Shown here: positions 56,421-64,000 of the stretch, piece by piece
Numbering within the stretch: position 1 is the stretch's first letter
How the letters are laid out: every line of letters begins with the position of its first letter
From: Girardinichthys multiradiatus
Lineage: Eukaryota; Chordata; Actinopteri; Cyprinodontiformes; Goodeidae
DNA: 64,000 nt
Assembly: GCF_021462225.1 (NCBI RefSeq)
Contig: NC_061804.1
Coordinates: 43,649,975-43,713,974 of the forward strand
Reading direction: 5' to 3'
Program-made: the position numbers and the translations under genes
The notes under the pieces: model-generated
Database searches by the model: none
Told to the model about the DNA's origin: nothing
Seen by the model: only the letters and a program-made list of their open reading frames with translations

Positions 56421-57517
56421 TACTGATGAATTACTGTTGAAAGAATCCGGTATTCATTCATAAAAGGGGTAAATTAAGGTATAAGCATTGCTTACTTTCT
56501 CTCTGAGACCTGCAGAAGCAAACTGTCCCAGAGAAGTCCCCAGTAGAGACGCTGTCTCTACAAGCTGAGTGAAGCGGTTTTCCCTGCCTGAGAGAAGGAC
56601 AACAAGTAGCCGCATCACCGTGGTAATGTGTAGTTTGGTCGGCCCGACAGAGCAGCCACCCAGCCACTGCTCCGGAGGTCAGCTGGAAGCTAATCCATTG
56701 TTCACAGAGCTCTCTTCAAACTTTGTTGTTGCCCGAACAACTCCTCGGCATGGTTCATGAGGATAGGTTTTGGGCAGAGAGTAATAGAGATATTTAGGAT
56801 GAAATGATATGAAAATTTTTCATTTTATGAAGTTTGGTTTTGTTTGTGTTGAACTCAGCTATCTTGGTGCTAGCAGGTTATCTGCTCAGCACACGTGCTT
56901 GTTTTGTGTTCTGTGTTTGTGTGTTTTTAAAGTTAAGACAAACTTTACTTGAAGGGTGATTTTAAACAGACGATTGATCATAACGCGCCGTCCGCGCTTA
57001 TGCATTTTAACCCTTTTATTTATGGTATTTTTAAAGATGTGTGTGTTTGATTCTGGTGCTAAGCTATCAGCCTCCTTTATTGGCTTCAACTGCTAACAGG
57101 TAAGGACACGTGCTTGCTGCCAAATAATATTTACCCAGAAAGATTTAGTTTTCAATCCAGTAAAGAATGTGTCCCTAACATAATTTTACAAAATTTGATA
57201 ACTAAGTAAATACCATTAAGCCCCATTTCTCCAGAAAGATTTGGCTCTTTAACAAAATATTCCCTTAAATATTTTACCATTTCCCTTTTAATAAATAAAG
57301 GCAGCTAATGAGACCCTGTTGGGAATTAGTCATCCAGAAGGTTGGTTTTATTCAGCAGATTTTTCTTTAAAACATTATTTTAATAAAATAATATTTTATC
57401 TGATATTGCATTGTGAATGGTTGTCTACGTTTGTTCAAAGCCTACAGTATCCTGTCAGACAAAGAATTCAGATAGCAATAGTTAATTCAAAATCTCTACC
57501 TTTTTTGGGTACCACAT
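56421..57517. other. Unassigned; may contain retroelement leader sequence
   Basis: The first few hundred bases follow on from the LTR-like fragment and have mixed composition (GGAGGTCAGCTGGAAGC), possibly internal leader. From about 56770 on the sequence is AT-rich with nothing recognised. Confidence 0.35.
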
Positions 57518-57780
57518 TCACCGGAATGCACCATTCTCACTTGTGGATATTTCAATGATGCCAAGTTCCAACATCAGAGTAATCTCTTTCTTCAGCTCTG
57601 GCACCAACCACTTGGGAATCCTGTAGCTCTTCTGTTGAGCCATAGCATCCTTCTTCAACTGGATATTGCACCGGGGCTGTGAAACCTGGAGCCTCACTAA
57701 AAACTTTTGGATCCACCAAAGATGCAACTTCTTCCAGGCTGGTTAGTTTCTTGTCGATTGAGTCCAGGACATCAGCATAG
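57518..57780 (-). mobile_element. Ty3/gypsy RT N-terminal scrap
   Basis: The minus frame 57727-57518 reads QKSYRIPKWLVPELKKEITL followed by MLELGIIEISTSENGAF, the RT entry segment (PYRIP...L..EI..ML..GII..S.S) of a gypsy-type pol. It is isolated, with no flanking RT blocks in either direction. Confidence 0.65.
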
Positions 57781-58268
57781 CTTTCTTTCTAAATATAATA
57801 AACATTTTTGTGCCTACACATATTGACGTGAACCACCAAAATACACCAGGCAAGAGTTGATATGACAACAGAATGTAGCATGGTAGCCATAACTATTGAA
57901 TAATTATGTAGTTTGAATAATAGTTGATCAGCAACCTAGAAATCAGGGTTGCTGACATATGTATCTGAAAATTAAATACTTATGAATAAATGTAATTTCC
58001 TACATGAACATAGATGTATCCTAAGCAACTGCTGTGAGTTTCATACTTGTATAACAACTTTTGTGCTGAAAAGAGGGCCATCGATGTGATGTGAATTGAC
58101 AGAAAAGTTCAAATTTTTCAATTCGAGCGAAATTTGCATCGCGTCCTTCGCATCACTTTGCTCCTGAATGCGCCTCTACATAGGGTTGACCTACAAATCA
58201 CTCACTCCTGTCTCGTCATTTGCCATTGGCTTGAACGCACCAATTGGCGAATTGTCCATTCTTCTCAA
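57781..58268. other. No recognisable feature
   Basis: AT-rich sequence; nothing recognised. Confidence 0.4.
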
Positions 58269-60100
58269 AGGGTGTATTCACACCCGGAAAGTCCTTTAGC
58301 CCGCTTGTTTGGTTCCGGATCAAATGCAGACTTTTTTTTTGTTTTGTTTGGTGTGGCTTGCTTTCACATTGTACTTTTTGCAAGTGAACTATTACTTGTA
58401 AACAAACCCACACGGGTGACGATCATTGCTCCCATTGGACAGAAATGACGGGGGGTGGGACACAGCACAGACCTGGAAATTTAGGAAAACAACTGTAGAC
58501 ATGCTGCATGCAGCAACTCTGTTCTGCATATTTTTGCCGTTATTACAGCTGCAATATTATTGTGAGAGTGTAGAGCAGCTCATTCAACACAGATTTTGCG
58601 AAGCTCTATTTATAATTTCTGAACAGCATCAGAGAATGCATGTGCCCTGTCCCTCAACATGCCAGTAGCGTTGCTAAGCAACATAAAGCTTATCAGGTGG
58701 AATTGCAGTGCAACGCAGTGGCGCCAGTTTCTTTTTAGAGGTGGGGGGGCCGTGGGGGTGTTGCGTTGCACATACTCAATTTTGTCACACTATAATGTTG
58801 GTGCGTACTTAAGGGCCATTTTTAGTGTCTTGATATATTGGGGGCTTTAGCCCAGAACCCTCCTTCCTCCTGTTCTCTCTTTAAAAGTTGCCCTTTACAG
58901 TCGCTGTTTATGTATTTTGACCACTATGTTTATTCCTCCTGCTACCTGCTACCGCAGTCAAGTGAGCCGACAGTCAGAAATACGCGGTCCAAAGTACCTC
59001 AAAATGCTCATCCACTATCCAACATCTGACACAGTGGTGGTCAGTGGATTACTGGAGGTCCAGGAGGACTGAACACGTTCTTCTCTATGTATGATGACCA
59101 CTCATTTTTCTTTACTTAGCTGCTTTTTTCTTGCCATAAAACAAATTCTAACAGTCTATTCAGTAGGACTATTAGCTGTGTACTGTATCCACCTCCTGCA
59201 CAGCACAACTAATGGTCCCAACCCCTTTTATAAGGCTTGAAATCCCACTTATTAAACCTGACAGGGCACACCTGTGAAGTGAAAACCATTTCATGTGACT
59301 ACCTCTTGAAGCTCAACTACAGAATGCCAAGCGTTTGCGGAGCAGTAATCAAAGCAAAAGGTGGCTACTTTGAAGAACCTAGAATATAAGACATATTTTA
59401 AGTTGTTTCACACTTTTTTGTTCAGTACATAATTCCACATGTGTTAATTCATAGTTTTGTGCCTTCAGTGTGAAGCTACTATATTCATAGTCATGAAAAT
59501 AAAGACAACTTTTTGAATGAGAAGGTATGTCCAAACTTTTGATCTGTACTGTATATCATGCTGCGCGTGTTTTTGCGGATGTTGTCAGGTTTCAAGAGGC
59601 ACAAACATTTTGTTTGTGACTCTGTCTGTCTCAAGACAGCGAGAGCACCAGAGAGGGAGAGAGAGAGATCCGTCACAACCTTTCAGCACAGTCGGGTCAA
59701 GCACACGTGAATTTTTGTTGGGACCAGATCACAGCCGGCCAGGGCCGTAAAGTGGGGGGGGTCAATGGCACCCTGGCCCCCCCTATTCCAGTGCCACTGG
59801 TGCAACATACACCTTTGCCACTGGCTATGGCAGCTTGTTAAGTCCAAAGAGATGTACGTTTTCTGTAGTTGGTTCAGATAGGGGCCAGTTCGTATTCAGA
59901 CCATAAGCGAACCGCACCAGAGTCCGTTTGGAAGCGGACCGAGTCCACCTCAAACAGTGGGTCTCGGTCCGGTTGTTTGGTCCAGACCAAAACACTCGCT
60001 TGAGTGTATTCACACCTGTACAAAAAGGTCCAGACCAACGGAGGAAACGAACTCTGGTCCATTTAAAGCAGACCAAAAGTGGCAGGTGTAAATACACCCT
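58269..60100. mobile_element. Candidate inverted-repeat element, composite
   Basis: Left AGGGTGTATTCACACCCG (58269-58286) and right CAGGTGTAAATACACCCT (60083-60100) are inverted with 16 of 18 matches. A further internal copy in the left orientation occurs at about 60003. Internal sequences share a GGTCCGGA/GGTCCAGACC-type wording near both ends. No transposase was recognised, and the flanks show no matching duplication. A Tc1 fragment lies inside. Possibly a hAT-like or other non-autonomous element; the class is unknown. Confidence 0.35.
59150..59551 (+). mobile_element. 3' end of a Tc1-like transposon
   Basis: Contains the C terminus of a Tc1-type transposase (RMPSVCGAVIKAKGGYFEEP at about 59310-59385, ending in TAA) and the terminal region ending CCAAACTTTTGATCTGTACT plus G before TA (59552-59553). 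The 5' portion is an unusual non-coding stretch (CACAACTAATGGTCCCAACC), as in internally deleted derivatives of this family. Confidence 0.7.
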
Positions 60101-60285
60101 AATATAGAGATAGGATAATGTACTTGTCTATGTTGTGCACACTTTTTAGTTCATTTGTTTATTCTTTTACACCGCTCAGTAATTATGCTGGTACATGAAA
60201 TAGGATGATATTGTTATGCCTTATAAACATAAAGTTAATGTAAAAGACTAGACTATTTGATAAGCTGAAATTTGAACATCCATTT

Positions 60286-60756
60286 TGTCAGGTTCAATCA
60301 ACCTAAAATACTTATAACATCACAAAAAGAAGAGAAAGACAAGAGAATTAGTTTCTTACTCACTGCGAGGAGAACGGACAGAGATGTGCTTTCAGTTACA
60401 AATCTCCTACCGCTCTGAAAACACATCTCTCCAACACCTCTTTTTATTATCTTTAAGGTGGTCCCTAGTAACATAAATGTTGCTGCTCTAAAGGGTGGGG
60501 AACAAACAGTAGCAACGTGACATAGATCATGTACACCATTATCTTGTACAAACACACTTGCATAGTCCCCATAATCTTAAGATATGTGCGTTCTTTGTTC
60601 AGCACAATCAGCTGTTATCCCATTTCCACCATTCCTGTTTGTCTGCAAAACAACTCATCACATGTATACATACAACATGAAAGGTTATAAAGGTCAAATA
60701 GTAAAGTTAACAAAAAGAGGAAATATAAGATAAATCTATATTCAATTATTCCAACA
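60286..60756 (-). repeat. 3' LTR of the endogenous retrovirus
   Basis: 471 bp. On the minus strand it starts TGTTGGAATAATTG and ends AACCTGACA. An AATAAA-type signal (TTTATT on the + strand near 60440) lies within. It is preceded by the purine tract expected at the start of a 3' LTR. Confidence 0.85.
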
Positions 60757-60770
60757 TTTCCCCCCTGTTT
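60757..60770 (-). other. Polypurine tract
   Basis: On the minus strand AAACAGGGGGGAAA directly precedes the LTR. This purine run primes plus-strand synthesis in retroviruses and fixes the LTR boundary. Confidence 0.8.
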
Positions 60771-60888
60771 ATCTTATATTTGCTCATATTCTCATATCAC
60801 TTAAACAGCCACTTCTTTTGGAGTTTTAACTGTAAGATCATTTTTCATGAGCACAAATACAATTACACTAAGAGGCACTTACTGACAT

Positions 60889-62230
60889 TTAAATCACAGA
60901 ATCATATAGAGATGGATCTGGGCATAGGTCAGAAAAGTGGTCAGTCGGATCATCATCATCATCCTGATCATCCTGATGCTTCAGTAGCGCATAGAGCTGG
61001 GTAACTCTATCTTCCATAGTAGAAATAGCTGTGGTGATGAGACGGTTAAGAAGACAATGAAGACAGGGAATACAACAACATCCACAAAATGTCAAAATTG
61101 CAGCAAATACTGCAAAGGAAAGTATTACTGATGATACTAAAACTTTATACTTCCCAAACACATCCAGCCAGGAGTCCCACATCGAGGTGTCTACTCCAGA
61201 ATGCTCCTTCATTTTGCCATTTAGAGATCTCAAACCTTCTATGGCTTTGGTGAGGCTGCCATCAGCAGCAGTGTTGTTAGTTATGAATGTGCAGCATTGT
61301 TCTCCAAAAATTGCACAAACTCCTCCTTTTTCAGCTAACATGTCCAAAGCAATTCTATTCTGGAATGCCATCAGGGAAGTTGAAGCCAATTGGTCATGGA
61401 CAGCTTCAAACCCGCTTTGTGTTCAATTTCTTAGTTTTTGAACATTGTAGTGGATATAGTTGACCTGTCTACGTTTTTGTTCATCGTACACCACCAACAG
61501 ATACTTGATTCAAATCCTGTGGCTACTTGATCAGCTAATTTATATTCATCAGGCACTCCTCGAGGTACACCTATAGCATCGATGTACGTAGGGTCTCCCT
61601 AAGTCTGCCAAGTTGCAGCTCTGCACTTTGTATTATGCCAGTCATGTGGGTTTACACTAGATAGTCCATCTGTTACTTCATCTACTGACATAGGATATAC
61701 CAAAACTGGTAACATTAAGGTAACTAGAGCACAGAGTCCCAATACATTTGAAGGTAATCAATCAAACAACCTGTTGTCACCACACCACCACCAGATGTCT
61801 TCTCTAGAGACTAGTTTAAAATACTTATTTACTTTTACAGTTGTAGTACACCATACTGCAGTGAGATTTCCTAATTTATTGCCTCTCTCTGTCATATTTA
61901 TACATGTGTAGTTTCCAGTGGTGACCCATTTATGGAATAACGGTTTACTTTTATCTGCTCTAGTTACAGGAAAGCAGAATCCCAGTGCTGACATGTTTCA
62001 TTAGGATTAGTTTGATTCATCACTTCCATCATACAGGGTTGTGGTATTACAGCTGGAATTACTTGTAACAAAGGCCTGGGGCCCATACACACAACATAAT
62101 CTTTTTTAGTCATGTTAGCCACTTGTTCTACCATCAATAGCCAGTTATTATTTGTTCCAGATATTCCAGTAATCTCATCTGCGGTAGAGTTTTCTGGCAT
62201 AATTTTTACTTTCTTTGCCTTGGTTGTAGG
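60889..62230 (-). pseudogene. Retroviral env remnant, gamma-type (CX6CC transmembrane subunit)
   Basis: Surface-subunit pieces lie in frames 62314-61964 and 61994-61758 (several N-glycosylation sequons and Cys), with frame changes between. The transmembrane subunit is the best-kept part (61389-60889). It has a NRIALD-type heptad/immunosuppressive-like region, CX6CC at residues 25-33 of that frame, one membrane span at about residues 84-106 with a GCCC/CIPC Cys cluster, and an acidic cytoplasmic tail (QDDQDDDDD). A TGA at 61423-61425 separates it from upstream envelope text in the same frame. The CX6CC motif indicates a covalently linked gamma/alpha-type envelope. It is broken and not a functional gene as it stands. 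Confidence 0.85.
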
Positions 62231-62232
62231 GG

Positions 62233-62270
62233 AGAGATATAAGATAAATCTATATACATTTATTCCAACA
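62233..62270 (-). repeat. 5' LTR stub
   Basis: 38 bases that match the first part of the 3' LTR with about four mismatches (TGTTGGAATAA, then ATATAGATTTATCTTATAT), after which the sequence switches to env. CATTT follows at 62271-62275. Confidence 0.8.
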
Positions 62271-62275
62271 CATTT

Positions 62276-62440
62276 GTTCAGTTTATTTATACATACATTT
62301 ACTGTTAATTTCAAGGCACTTTATAAAGAACAGATCCTGCTTATATTCAATTCAGTCATGTTAAGTTCAATTAGGTACAGTACAAATTGGTATAACAAAT
62401 GTAGATTGAACCTAGTAACATATAGTATCTAAGACAACAC
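62276..62440 (-). repeat. L2-tail-like repeat fragment
   Basis: GTTCAGTTTATTTATACA and CAAGGCACTTTATAAAG resemble the reverse complement of the L2 tail at about 49430-49460 (AAGTGCCTTGAG, TATATAAATAAA). It is degraded and may be the sequence into which the provirus inserted. Confidence 0.45.
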
Positions 62441-63360
62441 ATAAAATGAGCTATTTGTGTTTTCCCTCGAAATAGACTCATCTAGGGGGCCTAGGGCTAG
62501 GGGTTAAAATGTCAGGAAGGAGACAAACTTAAATGTTGATGATTTTAAATGCTTACTCAATAGACACATCAACAAAATAAATTTGTTCCCACTGAACACT
62601 TGGTGTACATTGTTTTTTAAATTGCAAACATATTATCCGTGTTTGCTGAACATAGGACAGACCACAACAGATAGAAAACTCCCCAACCAAACAAACTGTG
62701 TGGCACACAGTCAGTGAGCCATTTAACCCATTCTTTGTTTGTCCTCATTGTCTATTTTAGAACTGCAGGTTGTAAAGGATCCAGCACAAGGGTGGGAGCA
62801 GACACTGGCATCCTTCAGTAAACAAAGAAATATCTGAACAAGTGCTCAGATCAGAGTACTATAGAGAACTTTCTGAAGGACATATTATAATCAGCTCACT
62901 TTGTCTCATAACCCTGTTGTTAATGTATGTTTTTCATGATGCATCTTGTAGTTAATTTAACCCACAGGTCATTGGTGACGCTGAATATTTAAAGACAACA
63001 AGATGTGGTAAGAGCATGACTTGAAAAGCTTACAGTGCCTCATGTAAAGTTAAAATATGCTAGTTTGGTGCTATTTATTAAGTTCACCTTTTGCCATAAA
63101 TTAACAACAGGAAACAATATGTTGCTGTCCATAAACAGCAATAGAGAGGCCAGTTTTGCAGGTGGAATACAAACATGGCACCGACACACAATTTGGATAC
63201 CTTTCACCCATTTGGCACTTTAAAAGGAAATCAGATCCAATACAAATAAGAAAAAGGGCAAACTTCAAGTGAATAACTTCCTACTTTATTTTAATTAATC
63301 CTGATAAGAATACAATGCAAATTACTTTTATGTGTTTAACTACTTTAATGTGATTAATGG
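62441..63360. other. No recognisable feature
   Basis: AT-rich intergenic sequence; nothing recognised. Confidence 0.4.
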
Positions 63361-63620
63361 CAAGGATTGTTTCCTTTTACAGTACTGTTGCAAATTTACG
63401 TCCCACCAATTCCAGTTTTAATGCAGCCTATGAAGTTGAAACTACTCATGGACCACAACATTTTATTTACTCTGTGTGATCTGCCTGTGCTGCTAGGCCA
63501 AATTTGGTTAGAGACCACACAAAAGGGCCCTTTATGGCCCCAGGTAATTTGAAACTCCTGATGTGACCGATGCATTGCATGATCCGCTGAGACTTCCTTG
63601 GAAGTAACAGCAATGATGAG
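63361..63620. other. Non-repetitive, higher-complexity segment (possible conserved non-coding element)
   Basis: Compared with its AT-rich surroundings this stretch is information-dense (GAGACCACACAAAAGGGCCC, GATGCATTGCATGATCCGCT) with a GATGCATTGCATGATC near-palindrome at about 63569-63584. It has an acceptor-like TTTTACAG at about 63382 and a donor-like CCAG|GTAATT at 63541-63544, but the 61-codon frame has no recognised homology. Conservation cannot be tested here. Confidence 0.25.
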
Positions 63621-64000
63621 TCTAAACCTGATTTTTTTGGTAGTGAATAATTTTACATTTCATGTGAGCAGTGTTAAATTATGCATTAATAAAATAAAGT
63701 GGTATAATACTATACAACTTAATTGATGTACCATCTATCAAGAAACCAATTGTTCCTCTTGGGAAATTCTGCAAATAGTACTATCTTGTAAATTTTGCTC
63801 CTAGCATATGAAATGTCTCCTTTCTATGTTTAGATGTTAAGGTTTTATTCTTTCCTAAAGATATAAAATCCAGAACAAGTGGCACAGTTAAGTCAAAATT
63901 GAATGGAGTTATAAAAGCTACATCAAAGCAAGGGGAACTGAGATGGCTTTATTACTTCATAAATAATTATGACTCATGTCAGAGATAGCACTCACATATC
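63621..64000. other. No recognisable feature
   Basis: AT-rich sequence to the window end; nothing recognised. Confidence 0.4.

Larger units (their letters stand above)
60286..62270 (-). mobile_element. Internally deleted endogenous retrovirus (3' LTR, env remnant, 5' LTR stub)
   Basis: On the minus strand the order is 5' LTR stub (62270-62233), broken env (about 62230-60889), polypurine tract (60770-60757) and full 3' LTR (60756-60286). The whole is flanked by CATTT at 60281-60285 and 62271-62275, so both ends are the original integration edges. gag, pol and nearly all of the 5' LTR have been removed by one or more internal deletions. It is an old, defective copy in the genome. Confidence 0.85.

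Noticed and set aside
60889..61389. A domesticated envelope gene
   Set aside because: The open frame covers only the transmembrane half. A stop and frame changes precede it, the surface half is broken, and LTR decay and deletions indicate a defective provirus. Domestication cannot be argued from one sequence.

Overview
The window looks like nuclear DNA of a teleost fish, probably a percomorph. It is AT-rich and non-operonic, with spliced exons and a dense load of fish-type repeats. The repeats are Tc1-like transposons with TA duplications, L2/CR1-type LINEs, Ty3/gypsy fragments, tRNA-headed SINEs and one gammaretrovirus-like env remnant. No prokaryotic gene, operon or CRISPR array is present. 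The teleost call is inferred from repeat content and protein similarity; the species is not identifiable by eye.

The only host gene I can support is the 3' end of an IgLON cell-adhesion gene of the OPCML/NTM type, on the + strand. Its last four coding exons are at 29641-29778, 45028-45148, 46732-46883 and 47079-47179. They encode the second half of Ig domain 2, all of Ig domain 3 and a C-terminal GPI-anchor signal. Exon phases join cleanly. The 45149-46731 intron appears to use a GC donor. No upstream coding exon was found, so 1-29640 is most simply a large intron. Everything after about 48.2 kb is intergenic.

Region by region: 1-13 kb holds old DNA-transposon scraps, a 1.9-kb repeat with an internal 681-bp period, two SINE copies and a nested hairpin. 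13.6-15.8 kb is an unusual G-rich block that abuts a truncated Tc1 transposase. 17-20 kb has a TA/TG microsatellite, a LINE end, a SINE and a gypsy RNase H relic. Two near-identical 1.6-kb Tc1 elements lie at 20.8-22.4 and 27.7-29.3 kb.

The 15.2-kb intron between the first two exons is a nest of insertions. A LINE at 30.1-32.6 kb is broken by a SINE and by a solo LTR with a 4-bp duplication. A gypsy element (34.7-43.3 kb) is split by an L2 LINE, which is itself split by a Tc1 copy with an open 320-codon transposase. Downstream of the gene lie an L2 tail, a second gypsy relic, a Tc1 element with DD36E spacing, and an internally deleted provirus at 60286-62270 that keeps one LTR, a polypurine tract, a broken env and matching 5-bp flanks.

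No new multi-gene system was found. The most notable items are the GC-AG intron, the nested insertions, the env-only provirus, the open Tc1 copy and the G-rich block.
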